This document shows, piece by piece, positions 8,379 through 17,652 of a stretch of 64,000 nucleotides of DNA. The notes under the pieces are model-generated. The model made no database searches and was not told where the DNA came from. It saw only the letters and a list, made by a program, of their open reading frames with translations. The stretch's first letter is position 1; each line of letters starts with the position of its first letter. This DNA comes from Sinobaca qinghaiensis (GTDB lineage Bacteria > Bacillota > Bacilli > Bacillales > Marinococcaceae): the NCBI RefSeq assembly GCF_003610495.1, contig NZ_RAPK01000006.1:430839-494838 (forward strand). Reading direction: 5' to 3'. Both the position numbers and the translations under genes were made by a program.

Positions 8379-9233
8379 ATGATTTTATTGACTGGAGCTA
8401 CTGGTTTTCTTGGAGAGTTTGTTTTAAAAGAGTTACTAAAAAAAAATTATGATGTTACTTGTTTTGTGAGAAAGACTAGTAATCTTGATCTTATCAATAA
8501 ACTAAATGTTAAATATGTATATGGAGAGCTGAATGATTATCATTCGATTTGTGAAGCATTAAAGGAAAAAAAAGCTCTCATAAACATTGCATCCCTTGGC
8601 TTTGGTCATGCGCCCAATATTATTAATGCATGCGAAGAAATGAATATAACTCGTACAATTTTTGTTAGCACAACAGGAATATTTACAAAGCTAAACCCTG
8701 ATAGTAAAGGCATTAGATTAGAAGCTGAGAGACTAATTGAAAAAAGTAGTCTAGATTACACTATTATAAGACCTACAATGATCTATGGCACGCCTAAAGA
8801 TCGCAATATGTGGAGGTTGATTAAATATCTAAAAAAATCAAATGTACTTCCAATATTAGGAGATGGAACTTATTTACAACAGCCCGTTAACGTGAATGAC
8901 TTAGCTTTCGCTATTGTAAAAGCTTATGAAAACTCAGTGAGTGTAAAGAAAGCTTATAATATATCTGGTGCAAAGGCGCTTACTTTTAATGAAGTAATTG
9001 ATATTACTGCCAAAGCTTTAGGGAAGAAAGTTATCAAAATACATATACCTATGAAACTGAGCTACAGACTATTAAAGGCCTATGAGAAGATCTCAAAAGA
9101 TCCAAAGTTAAAAGCAGAGCAAGTTTTAAGACTTAATGAGAATAAAAATTTTTCCCATGAAGAAGCTAAGAAGGATTTAGAATACAATCCTTTGAGTTTT
9201 GAAGAAGGAATCAAACATGAAATTAATAATTAA
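8379..9233 (+). CDS. Extended SDR / NAD-dependent epimerase-dehydratase family protein
   Basis: The 284-residue protein is a Rossmann-fold nucleotide-sugar oxidoreductase. The NAD(P) motif TGATGFLG is at residues 5-12. A serine-rich strand VSTTG and RPTMIYG follow, typical of the extended SDR family. The usual catalytic Tyr-x-x-x-Lys is not obvious: the region reads GIRLEAERL. It may therefore be an atypical reductase or epimerase. It lies 11 bases after the WbuB-like gene with a GGGAGG ribosome binding site. A likely role is 4-reduction or epimerisation of the 4-keto-6-deoxy-HexNAc intermediate made by the dehydratase at 20294. That is inference from context. Confidence 0.82.
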   Translation: MILLTGATGFLGEFVLKELLKKNYDVTCFVRKTSNLDLINKLNVKYVYGELNDYHSICEALKEKKALINIASLGFGHAPNIINACEEMNITRTIFVSTTGIFTKLNPDSKGIRLEAERLIEKSSLDYTIIRPTMIYGTPKDRNMWRLIKYLKKSNVLPILGDGTYLQQPVNVNDLAFAIVKAYENSVSVKKAYNISGAKALTFNEVIDITAKALGKKVIKIHIPMKLSYRLLKAYEKISKDPKLKAEQVLRLNENKNFSHEEAKKDLEYNPLSFEEGIKHEINN

Positions 9234-9252
9234 CGAAGAAAGGAAGTTTTTA

Positions 9253-10473
9253 ATGATTAATATAGTAGGACTTGGATATATAGGTTTACCTACGGCTTTA
9301 ATGTTTGCTAAATATGGAGTTGAAGTAGTAGGTACTGACTATAACAAAGAAATAGTAGACTCGTTAAATGAAGGTAACTTAACTTTTGAAGAAGAAGGAT
9401 TAGAAGACCTTTTTCAAAGTGCTCAAGAAAACAATATTAAATTTTCTACTGAATATATTAGTTCAGATACTTATATACTTGCAGTACCGACTCCTTATAT
9501 TGAAGAAAGTAAAAAATTAGATCCGAAATATATTATTTCTGCGGTGAATAGTGTATTGGAAGTTTGCAAAAAAGGTGCTGTAATCATAATAGAATCTACT
9601 GTTTCCCCTGGAACAATCGATAAATTCATCAGACCTGTAATTGCTCAAAAAGGATATGTGACTGGAGAAGATATACATATTATGCATGCTCCAGAAAGAA
9701 TTATTCCAGGTAACATGGTACACGAGCTTCAATATAATTCTAGAACTATTGGAACTGATACTCCTGAAGTTGGTAATCAAGTAAAGGAACTTTATTCCAA
9801 ATTTTGTAAAGAAGATATTGTGGTAACAGATATTCGTTCTGCAGAAATGTCAAAAGTAGTTGAAAATACTTATAGAGATATAAATATAGCTTTTGCTAAT
9901 GAACTAGCTAAAATTTGTCGTAAAGATAATATGGATGTATATGAAATAACTAGAATAGCTAATAAGCACCCTAGAGTGAACATACTACAGCCAGGGCCGG
10001 GAGTGGGAGGTCATTGTATTTCAGTAGATCCATGGTTTTTGGTTGGAGACTATCCGGACTTAACAAATCTGATTTTAACAGCAAGAAAAACCAACGATTC
10101 TATGCCAAGTCATGTATTAAGTAGAATTAGAGATATTATGAGGGAACATAATATCAAAGACATATCCAAAGTTGGTTTATATGGACTAGCGTATAAAGAA
10201 AATGTCGATGACACTAGAGAAAGTCCAACTTTACAACTTTTAGATAGAATGGATGAGCACCTTGCATTCGGTGTAAAAGTATTTGATCCATATATCAAGA
10301 AAAGAACAGTTGATCATCAATTTATGAATTTTGAAGATTTCATAAATGAAATAGAGATAGTGGTTGTAATGGTAGGACATGACCATATCAAAAATAATAT
10401 GGATGTTATAAAAGATAAGTTAGTTCTTGATACTAAGAATATATGTACTATTGACGATACTTATAAATTATAA
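9253..10473 (+). CDS. wecC: UDP-N-acetyl-D-mannosamine dehydrogenase
   Basis: The 406-residue enzyme oxidises UDP-ManNAc twice with NAD to UDP-ManNAc uronic acid. The N-terminal NAD domain starts with VGLGYIGLPTALMFA. ESTVSPGT, HAPERIIPG and SAEMSKVVENTYRDINIAFANELA follow, and the catalytic-cysteine motif is GVGGHCISVDPWFL. The C-terminal domain includes YGLAYKENVDDTRESP. These separate it from UDP-glucose dehydrogenases (such as the one at 22205). ATG 9253 is chosen over the upstream ATG 9199, which lies inside the previous gene, because AAAGGAAG precedes 9253. Together with the UDP-GlcNAc 2-epimerase at 11734 it forms a complete route to UDP-ManNAcA. Confidence 0.93.
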   Translation: MINIVGLGYIGLPTALMFAKYGVEVVGTDYNKEIVDSLNEGNLTFEEEGLEDLFQSAQENNIKFSTEYISSDTYILAVPTPYIEESKKLDPKYIISAVNSVLEVCKKGAVIIIESTVSPGTIDKFIRPVIAQKGYVTGEDIHIMHAPERIIPGNMVHELQYNSRTIGTDTPEVGNQVKELYSKFCKEDIVVTDIRSAEMSKVVENTYRDINIAFANELAKICRKDNMDVYEITRIANKHPRVNILQPGPGVGGHCISVDPWFLVGDYPDLTNLILTARKTNDSMPSHVLSRIRDIMREHNIKDISKVGLYGLAYKENVDDTRESPTLQLLDRMDEHLAFGVKVFDPYIKKRTVDHQFMNFEDFINEIEIVVVMVGHDHIKNNMDVIKDKLVLDTKNICTIDDTYKL

Positions 10474-10515
10474 GAGAAAGACTATATTGACTAAATTTTC
10501 TAGTAGGTGAAAGTA

Positions 10516-11646
10516 TTGAAAAAAGTAGCTGTATTAATATCACATATTCCTAATCCAAGGATTCTTAAAAGGATTAAAGCAGTCGAGAATGACTTTGATG
10601 TTGCATTAGTATATTGGGATAGAGGTCAATTAGAAAAAGAGACTTTTGAGATAAATCCCGAACATAATGTTATAAAAAAATATATAAAGGCGCCTCAAGG
10701 AAAACCTATCAAAAGATTAATTCCATTGATAAAGTATATGATTACTGTATTAAATACATTAAAGTATGAAAAACCAGATATTATTCATGCTGCAAACTTA
10801 GATATGTTGTGTATAGCTTATCTTTATAAAAAGTTTATTAATGTGAATTCAAAAATAATATATGAAGTAGCAGATCTTCCTAAATATACTTTTATCAAAA
10901 AAGCTAATTCTACAAAGACTATAGTCGCGAAATTACTACAAAAATTGGAAAAAAGGCTAACAGCTAAGATATCAAAAATAATCTTAACATCTCCATACTT
11001 TTGGGATGAGTATTTTTCAGGATTTATCGAGGTGGATAAGTATATATTTATACCAAACGCTCCAGCAAAAAAGTTATTTAAAAAGTATGAAAAAAAACAA
11101 AATAGTTATTTTACAATAGGATTTATTGGTTCAGTTAGGTATTTTGAACAACTTAAAATGTTAATAGATGTTGTTGAAGAAATAGACAAACCTATAAAAG
11201 TATTTATTGCAGGCAATGGGCCAAACTATAATGAAATTAAGGATTATTCGAAAAATAAAAAATTCGTAGAATTTTACGGACCTTATAATTATGAAAAAGA
11301 AATTGTTAGTTTATATGAGAAAATTGATTGTACATATGCTGTGTATAATACTAAGTTAGACAATGTCAAAATTGCTTTACCTAATAGGTTATATGAGTCA
11401 ATTATTTGTGAGGTGCCTATAATAGGAACAAAAAATACCGCGCTTGGGAATTTTATAGAGCAAAATAAAATCGGAAATAATATAAATGAAGAGAAGGAAG
11501 AATTAAGAGAGGTATTATTAAAATTGATTAATTCATATGAATTAATAGGATTATATCAAAAGAATTGTAGGGAAATAAAATCAGACTACTATTACGAGAA
11601 AAGTAGTGAAAAACTTCTAAATGAATATTTAAAAATCACCACATAG
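10516..11646 (+). CDS. Glycosyltransferase, GT-B fold (family 4-like)
   Basis: This roughly 376-residue protein has the two-domain GT-B layout. An N-terminal half contains PDIIHAANLDMLCIAYLY. The linker region reads IPNAPAKKLF, and the C-terminal donor domain contains TIGFIGSVRYFEQL, FIAGNGPN and LPNRLYESIICEVPIIGTKN, an EX7E-like region with Glu in LYESI. It should add one sugar of the repeat unit in the cytoplasm. The start is uncertain: TTG 10516 has AGGTGA five bases upstream, while GTG 10507 lacks a ribosome binding site. Lysine, isoleucine and asparagine use is very high, in line with the AT-rich cassette. Donor and acceptor are unknown. Confidence 0.82.
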   Translation: MKKVAVLISHIPNPRILKRIKAVENDFDVALVYWDRGQLEKETFEINPEHNVIKKYIKAPQGKPIKRLIPLIKYMITVLNTLKYEKPDIIHAANLDMLCIAYLYKKFINVNSKIIYEVADLPKYTFIKKANSTKTIVAKLLQKLEKRLTAKISKIILTSPYFWDEYFSGFIEVDKYIFIPNAPAKKLFKKYEKKQNSYFTIGFIGSVRYFEQLKMLIDVVEEIDKPIKVFIAGNGPNYNEIKDYSKNKKFVEFYGPYNYEKEIVSLYEKIDCTYAVYNTKLDNVKIALPNRLYESIICEVPIIGTKNTALGNFIEQNKIGNNINEEKEELREVLLKLINSYELIGLYQKNCREIKSDYYYEKSSEKLLNEYLKITT

Positions 11647-11733
11647 GTAATGCATGAAACTCACGAGTAACGTTTAATCTATTAAGTTAACGGAGATATA
11701 AATAAATTATATAAAAAAAGTAGGTTCTTATTA

Positions 11734-12840
11734 ATGAATAAAAAAATAATGGTGATATTCGGAACTAGACCAGAAGCTATTAAAATGTGTCCATTGGTTA
11801 ATGAACTAAAAATGCGTGATAAATTGGATCCAATTGTTTGTGTTACAGGTCAGCATAGAGAGATGTTAGATCAGGTTTTAACTGCTTTCAATGTAGTTCC
11901 CGATTACGATCTATCAATTATGAAATCGAATCAAACATTATTTGATGTTACTATAAGTATCCTTGAAAAAATGAAAAAGATTTTAGAGGAAGTGAAGCCC
12001 GATGTGGTACTAGTTCATGGGGATACCTCTACTACTTTTGTTAGTTCTTTAGCTTGCTTTTATTTACAGATTCCGATTGGGCATGTCGAGGCAGGGCTTA
12101 GAACGTATAACATTCACTCACCATATCCAGAAGAATTTAATCGTCAAGCCGTAGGGATCGTAGCTAATTATAATTTTTCACCAACTGAAATGGCAAAAGA
12201 GAATTTAATAAAAGAGGGCAAAGACCCTAATTCAATTTATGTGACTGGAAATACAGCCATTGATGCGCTAAATACTACAGTTAGAAATGACTATTCTCAT
12301 GAACAGTTAGATTGGGCATCTGATAGTAGGCTTATTATGATAACTGCTCACAGGAGAGAGAATATTGGTAAACCTTTAAAAAATATGTTTAAGGCTATAA
12401 AGAGAATTGTAGATGAACAACCAAATATTAAGGTCGTATATCCAATTCATATGAATCCAGTTATAAGAGAAGCTGCTAATGAGATTTTAGGTAACTGTGA
12501 AAGAATAAGAATTATTGAGCCTTTAGAAGTCTTAGATTTTCATAACTTTCTTTCTAGGTCATATCTAATTCTCACTGATAGTGGGGGCATACAAGAAGAA
12601 GCACCTAGTTTGGGTAAGCCTGTTCTTGTTATGCGTGATACGACTGAGCGTCCTGAGGGTATAAAAGCAGGTACATTGAGACTTGTGGGAACAGATGAAA
12701 AGCTAATATATGAAACCTTTAAACTACTACTCGAAGATAAAGATGAATATAAAGTAATGAGTCAAGCAAGTAATCCCTATGGTGATGGGTTTGCTAGTAA
12801 GAGAATAGCGAATATCTTGGAATTTCATAACTTTGAATAA
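11734..12840 (+). CDS. wecB: UDP-N-acetylglucosamine 2-epimerase (non-hydrolysing)
   Basis: The 368-residue protein interconverts UDP-GlcNAc and UDP-ManNAc. It is full length for WecB/MnaA and shows FGTRPEAIKMCPLV at the start, VTGQHREMLDQVL, VLVHGDTSTTF, HVEAGLRTY, YPEEFNRQ, TAHRRENIG and LTDSGGIQEEAPSLGKPVLVMR. All are hallmark segments, with catalytic Asp/Glu residues in HGDT and HVEAGLR. It supplies the substrate for the dehydrogenase at 9253, so the two give UDP-ManNAcA. In Gram-positives the same reaction also feeds teichoic-acid linkage units, but the position inside the cassette points to capsule use. The ribosome binding site is weak. Confidence 0.95.
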   Translation: MNKKIMVIFGTRPEAIKMCPLVNELKMRDKLDPIVCVTGQHREMLDQVLTAFNVVPDYDLSIMKSNQTLFDVTISILEKMKKILEEVKPDVVLVHGDTSTTFVSSLACFYLQIPIGHVEAGLRTYNIHSPYPEEFNRQAVGIVANYNFSPTEMAKENLIKEGKDPNSIYVTGNTAIDALNTTVRNDYSHEQLDWASDSRLIMITAHRRENIGKPLKNMFKAIKRIVDEQPNIKVVYPIHMNPVIREAANEILGNCERIRIIEPLEVLDFHNFLSRSYLILTDSGGIQEEAPSLGKPVLVMRDTTERPEGIKAGTLRLVGTDEKLIYETFKLLLEDKDEYKVMSQASNPYGDGFASKRIANILEFHNFE

Positions 12841-13021
12841 GCATAGAAATAATAATAAATAACTTATATTCTAGATACAAAATAGCCCAACAATTGACAT
12901 CTCTTAGACAATTTGAAAATGCCGAATTATAACTTTAGATAAAGATATAGTTTTTCGAATTATCGATGGATACAATGTTATGATAAATATTAAAAGTAAA
13001 CAAAAAGAATGGAAGTTAAAT

Positions 13022-13561
13022 ATGAAGAATTATTTACTAAAGGGAATCAAAAATAATTTTAAAAATCATCTAAATAAAAAAAAATATAAAAATTTAGGTA
13101 AGGAAGTATTGATTAAATCCCCTTCTACTATCTTTTCCTCAAAAAATATTTCTTTTTCTGATTTTGTATATATTGGGCCTGATGCCTATTGGGATGCAAA
13201 AGGTGGGATAAATATAGAGAAAAATGTAATTATAGGACCCAAAAGCACCATATGGACTTATAATCATAGCTTTAATGAATCATCTGGATATTTGCCATAT
13301 GGGTTTCAAGATATAATGAAGCCCGTTAATATAGAATCTAATGTTTGGATAGGAATAAATGTTACTATTTGTCCTGGAGTTAGTATTGGTGAAGGAGCTA
13401 TTATAGGGATGGGATCAGTTGTTACTAAAGATATACCTTCATTAGCAATAGTTGGTGGTAACCCTGCAAAAATTATTCGTTATAGAGAAGAAGGCGAATA
13501 CACTAAATTGAAAAGTGAAAATAAATACTATCTTGTGGAAAAAAGTAAAAGACAACACTAA
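13022..13561 (+). CDS. Left-handed beta-helix acyltransferase (hexapeptide repeat)
   Basis: The 179-residue protein belongs to the maltose/galactoside O-acetyltransferase-like group. From about residue 40 it shows hexapeptide repeats (ISFSDFVYIG, INIEKNVIIG, VNIESNVWIG, VSIGEGAIIG) and the catalytic-His segment WTYNHSF. The C-terminal closing motif is GMGSVVTKDIPSLAIVGGNPAKIIR. It probably O-acetylates a sugar of the repeat unit with acetyl-CoA. ATG 13022 is chosen over ATG 12980 because GGAAG sits six bases before it. The N-terminal 30 residues are very lysine-rich. Confidence 0.85.
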   Translation: MKNYLLKGIKNNFKNHLNKKKYKNLGKEVLIKSPSTIFSSKNISFSDFVYIGPDAYWDAKGGINIEKNVIIGPKSTIWTYNHSFNESSGYLPYGFQDIMKPVNIESNVWIGINVTICPGVSIGEGAIIGMGSVVTKDIPSLAIVGGNPAKIIRYREEGEYTKLKSENKYYLVEKSKRQH

Positions 13562-13684
13562 GATAGATTAAGCAGGAAAAAATTAAATGATTACCATATT
13601 TATCTTCACTATTAATAATACAATTGGCACAAGAATTAGAATTAATGTTATTCAAAAATTTTAATGGTGATGGGAAATGGATAT

Positions 13685-14986
13685 ATGACTTCTTTTTTTA
13701 AACATAGTTTTAACTATGTTGTATCTAATGGATTTAATCAGGTACTTACTATATTGTTGGTATTTATAATATTAGTATGGCTTAACCCCTCTCAATATGG
13801 TTTAGTTATGTTACTATTATCATATTTCCAAATTTTCAATATTATAACATCTTTAAATTTATATCGTGCAATCCCTATATATTTAGGAAAAGGAAAACCA
13901 AAAGAGAAAATTGGTAGTATATTTATATTGATGGGGTTTGTTACTATAATTGCGATTTTTTTATTATTAATGTACGGCCTCATTTATAGAGGAGACATTC
14001 AACATCTTTATATATATTCTTTATTGATGCTTGCAAGTGGATTTTTTAGTTTTTGGTCTTTATATAAAGAAATATTAATATTTGAGCAAATGAGCTTAAA
14101 ATATTCAATAATATATAATTTATCAAACCTAATATTATTTGGTAGCTCAATACTCTTAACTTACACTATTTTCTTAATTGACTTTGATGATAATTTCGGA
14201 AGAATTTATGGCACTTTAATTCAATGTTTTTTCTTATTTTTAATTGTGTTATTTAATATAAAGCAGTTTAACTTCAAATTTGACAAAACAATAATCAAAT
14301 ACTTTTTAGGAATCTCGTTACCCCTTATACTATTCGCTTCATCTTCAGTAATACTTACGTATGTAGATAGGATTATGATCGAGAGAATTACTGGAGATCT
14401 CTCCGCGGTAGGGATATATTCATTTTCTTATAATTTAGGAATGTTAATAAATATTGTATCAATGAGTATTATAAATAATTATAGAGTAGAGTATTTTAAG
14501 AATATTAAAGATAATCCACAAAAAATAAATAAAATAATTACTTTCATAGTTCCTATTGTATTTTTATTATATGTATTAATGAGTGTAATTATACCTTGGC
14601 TTCTACCAAAGGGTATTGTATTATTTTCGATTTCAAGTGAATATGAATTAGCATCTAGTATAGTACCTCTAATACTAACAGGATATTATTTCTTTTTTCT
14701 GCAAGCTATTTTTGTGATGGATTATTACTACAGGGAATCGACCCTAGCTTTGTCATTGCTTACAGCAATAGTTGCTATTACAAACATAATTTTAAATTAT
14801 TATTTAATTCCCATTTTTTCTTATACGGGAGCAGCTGCATCAACAACAATATCTTATTTTTTACTAATGATATTAATTGTATTTTTTAACAAAAGTAAAA
14901 ACATCATTAATACGAAAAATATTATTATAATTATTGCAACTACTATAATAGGTAGTTTAATAGCTGTATTTTATCTCACAAATTAA
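13685..14986 (+). CDS. wzx: Wzx-type oligosaccharide flippase (MOP superfamily)
   Basis: This integral membrane protein of about 433 residues has some 12 hydrophobic segments. The loops read like PST/MOP flippases: GFNQVLTILLVF near the N-terminus, then LPLILFASSSVILTYVDRIMIERITG in the second half with the usual YVDR-type loop, then SYTGAAASTTISYFLL. It should move the undecaprenyl-linked repeat unit across the membrane. The start is uncertain among ATG 13664, 13670 and 13685; 13685 begins MTSFFKHSFNYVV, which fits family N-termini. A second, broken flippase lies at 24063-25530, so this copy is the likely working one. Confidence 0.85.
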   Translation: MTSFFKHSFNYVVSNGFNQVLTILLVFIILVWLNPSQYGLVMLLLSYFQIFNIITSLNLYRAIPIYLGKGKPKEKIGSIFILMGFVTIIAIFLLLMYGLIYRGDIQHLYIYSLLMLASGFFSFWSLYKEILIFEQMSLKYSIIYNLSNLILFGSSILLTYTIFLIDFDDNFGRIYGTLIQCFFLFLIVLFNIKQFNFKFDKTIIKYFLGISLPLILFASSSVILTYVDRIMIERITGDLSAVGIYSFSYNLGMLINIVSMSIINNYRVEYFKNIKDNPQKINKIITFIVPIVFLLYVLMSVIIPWLLPKGIVLFSISSEYELASSIVPLILTGYYFFFLQAIFVMDYYYRESTLALSLLTAIVAITNIILNYYLIPIFSYTGAAASTTISYFLLMILIVFFNKSKNIINTKNIIIIIATTIIGSLIAVFYLTN

Positions 14987-15039
14987 TTTCAATAAGTAAA
15001 AATTTCAAAGCAGCTTAATATTTTGATAGGAGGAACTTT

Positions 15040-16218
15040 ATGAAAGCAACTAAAGTATTGTTGATAGGCTACTATGGAGTACAAAACATAGGGGATGAGA
15101 TGTTTCTTCGATTATTAATAAAGCAGTTGAAGCGTAGTGGAGTTGAGAAAGATCAAATAATTTTAATCTCGCCTGAAAAAGAATTCTTAGAAAGTAAATA
15201 TGATATCAATGTTGTTCATCCGCAAAAAGATAGCAATTTAAAATTATTGAAGATATTATATTCGTTAAAAATATACATAAAAACAATCAAATCAGTAGAT
15301 ATAATCATTTATGGGGGAGGAACACAAATACAAGAATTTGGGAAGAATTCTTATAAGTCTTTAATATTTAAGGTGATATATTTGCTTGCTAACAAATTAT
15401 TCTACAAAAGGCCAGTTTATCACTTTGCTGTTGGAATTGATAAAATGAAAAGTACAATAGGAAAAAAATGTACAAAGTGGATATATCAACTTTCTGATGG
15501 GTTCATATTAAGAGATAAATACTCTTATGAGTATCTTAAAGAAGTTATAAAGGTTACAAAGAAAAGTAAAATGAAAGTTAAAACTGATCTTGCATTTAAT
15601 AAAGATATGGTTAATCTATTACAAAAAAAATCGGAAGATGTTAAAAGCAACAAAATAAAAATAGGAATTTCATTATTTCCTTACTATGAAAAACAATTAC
15701 ATGACAAAAAAAGACAGCAGGATTTTGATAGTCAGATTATAAAGTTTTTAAAAAGTATAAATACTAGTGATTATGAAATTCACTTTATTCCTTTTCAAGG
15801 CAATATGGGAAACAAAGATAATATTTATATGGATGAGTTAACGTATGATTTTGAGAACGCAATACTGCATAACTATAGTGATAATTTTGAAGAAACCTGC
15901 AGAGTGATTTCTGAGATGGATATATGTATTGGTATGAGATTGCATTTTGTTATTTTCTCACTAATTGCATCAAAACCAACTATACCAATTGATTATCATG
16001 TTAAAGTGGAACAGTTCACAAAAACATTAGGTCTTCAAGACCACATGATAAAGATTGATCAATTAAATTTTGAAGTATTATTAAAAAAATTACTTAGTAT
16101 TGAAAAAAATTATGAGAAAGTAAGCTCACTTGTTAAAAATAATGTTAGAACTGAAGTAGAAAAAGGGGAAGATATATACAAAGAGTTAGACAACATAATA
16201 AGTGTGGTTAAAAAATGA
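15040..16218 (+). CDS. Polysaccharide pyruvyl transferase family protein
   Basis: The 392-residue protein belongs to the CsaB/WcaK/ExoV family, which forms pyruvate ketals on sugars using phosphoenolpyruvate. Signature segments are LLIGYYGVQNIGDEMFLRLL at the N-terminus, VDIIIYGGGTQIQEFG, HFAVGIDKM, and GMRLHFVIFSLIASKPTIPIDYHVKVEQF at the C-terminus with the conserved His and Lys. It should decorate a hexose or HexNAc in the repeat and add negative charge. It has an ATAGGAGGAAC ribosome binding site and overlaps the polymerase gene by ATGA, so the two are translationally coupled. Confidence 0.9.
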   Translation: MKATKVLLIGYYGVQNIGDEMFLRLLIKQLKRSGVEKDQIILISPEKEFLESKYDINVVHPQKDSNLKLLKILYSLKIYIKTIKSVDIIIYGGGTQIQEFGKNSYKSLIFKVIYLLANKLFYKRPVYHFAVGIDKMKSTIGKKCTKWIYQLSDGFILRDKYSYEYLKEVIKVTKKSKMKVKTDLAFNKDMVNLLQKKSEDVKSNKIKIGISLFPYYEKQLHDKKRQQDFDSQIIKFLKSINTSDYEIHFIPFQGNMGNKDNIYMDELTYDFENAILHNYSDNFEETCRVISEMDICIGMRLHFVIFSLIASKPTIPIDYHVKVEQFTKTLGLQDHMIKIDQLNFEVLLKKLLSIEKNYEKVSSLVKNNVRTEVEKGEDIYKELDNIISVVKK

Positions 16219-17600
16219 TAAATAAAAATTCTATATTATATATAAGTTTGTTATTTTTATATGGTTTTTTACTGCATTCTAATTATTATGTTGTTTCTTT
16301 TTTTGTGTTTTTAGTAATAATTACTTTAATTATAGTTAAACCTAAGTATGGATTCATATTATTCTTAATAACTGTAGTAGTATCGCCTGATTTAGTAGTG
16401 ATTAAAACGTATACAGGAGAAGAAATTATAAATCATTCAATATTTTTGGATTCTTTTGGTGGGTTAACTTTTATTACAATGACCTCAATATTCATTTTAT
16501 TTATCTCATTTATTAGAAATCCTAATATTGAGATTAATAAATTTGTTTTCTTTTTAATTTTTGTTCCATTAATGATACCTCTTTATGGATTTTTAACTAC
16601 TAGTAATTTAGGTGAATATGTTTCATCTTCTAGTTATATTATTGTTTTAATAGCAATGTTTTTATTTATTAAATCAGTTGATATTAAACAAGAAACTATT
16701 ATAGATGTATTATATAAATCTATAATAGTTACTATGTTAATAAATATTATTATTACTTTTTATTCTGGGTTCACATTAATCTTTTGGGGATCTATGGCGT
16801 ATGCCTTTCCAATTATATTATTAATGAAATACAAAACTAGATCTTTTTTAATGGATATTTTTCTAATAAGTTTATTGTTAACCAACTTAATGATTTTTCC
16901 TTCTAGGGGTAGAATAATTGTTTTCCTAATTGTATTGAGTATATATTTTATAATTAAATTAAGTAAGAAAAACTTAATTAAAGTGGTTATTTCTTTATTG
17001 GTAATTATATTAATTTTGATACCTACTTATAAATTCATTATTCCGGCTGAGATATTATCGTATGCGGAGTGGAAACTAAGCACTTTTGATGCCTCTGATG
17101 AAGAAAATCAATCTGCTAGTATCCGTTTGATTGAATTCAAAAATATAATACTTGGAAGTATTGATAAAATATATCCAATATTTATTGGCGAAGGGTATGG
17201 TGGATATTTTGTGGATAAATACGCACCGTTTTATATACCAGATCTTTTAGATGCCAATGCTTTTAAAAATGAATGGATATACGATAGAACATTCTATAGA
17301 CCTCATACAGTATTAAATATTTTATTACTCAAAGCTGGGATAATTCCTACAGTGATCTTCTTCTCAGGATTATTTTATTTAACCATTTATTATATGAAGA
17401 AAGTAAGTAGGTTTGACTCTGCAAATTTATTCATTATAGTTTTGCCATTTTTAGCAGTTGTAATGTACACACAAAAGCTTCAAATAATCTTTGCAATTTG
17501 TTTATATATTTTAAATGAAAGCTTAATTAATTATCATAGAGTGAAAGACAACAACGAATATCAGAAAAAGAGTGTTGGTAATATAGATAAACTAGGGTAG
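16215..17600 (+). CDS. wzy: Wzy-type polysaccharide polymerase
   Basis: The 461-residue protein is highly hydrophobic with about 11-12 membrane segments. It has a large extracytoplasmic loop (about 275-365) that contains SASIRLIEFKNII, GEGYGGYF and FYRPHTVLNILLLKAG. This RxxE/RPHxxxL arrangement is typical of Wzy polymerases and O-antigen ligases. Polymerases of this kind join lipid-linked repeat units on the outer face of the membrane. Primary sequence is poorly conserved, so the call rests on topology, the loop motifs and position between pyruvyltransferase and glycosyltransferase genes. It starts inside the stop of the previous gene. Confidence 0.85.
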   Translation: MINKNSILYISLLFLYGFLLHSNYYVVSFFVFLVIITLIIVKPKYGFILFLITVVVSPDLVVIKTYTGEEIINHSIFLDSFGGLTFITMTSIFILFISFIRNPNIEINKFVFFLIFVPLMIPLYGFLTTSNLGEYVSSSSYIIVLIAMFLFIKSVDIKQETIIDVLYKSIIVTMLINIIITFYSGFTLIFWGSMAYAFPIILLMKYKTRSFLMDIFLISLLLTNLMIFPSRGRIIVFLIVLSIYFIIKLSKKNLIKVVISLLVIILILIPTYKFIIPAEILSYAEWKLSTFDASDEENQSASIRLIEFKNIILGSIDKIYPIFIGEGYGGYFVDKYAPFYIPDLLDANAFKNEWIYDRTFYRPHTVLNILLLKAGIIPTVIFFSGLFYLTIYYMKKVSRFDSANLFIIVLPFLAVVMYTQKLQIIFAICLYILNESLINYHRVKDNNEYQKKSVGNIDKLG

Positions 17601-17652
17601 AAAGTTTTGATAAAAGCATTTCAAAAACCATTCATTTGTTAGGAGGAAAAAA

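Noticed and set aside
9199-9252. ATG 9199 as start of the UDP-ManNAc dehydrogenase
   Set aside because: It lies inside the previous gene, adds residues absent from the family, and ATG 9253 has a good ribosome binding site before the NAD motif.
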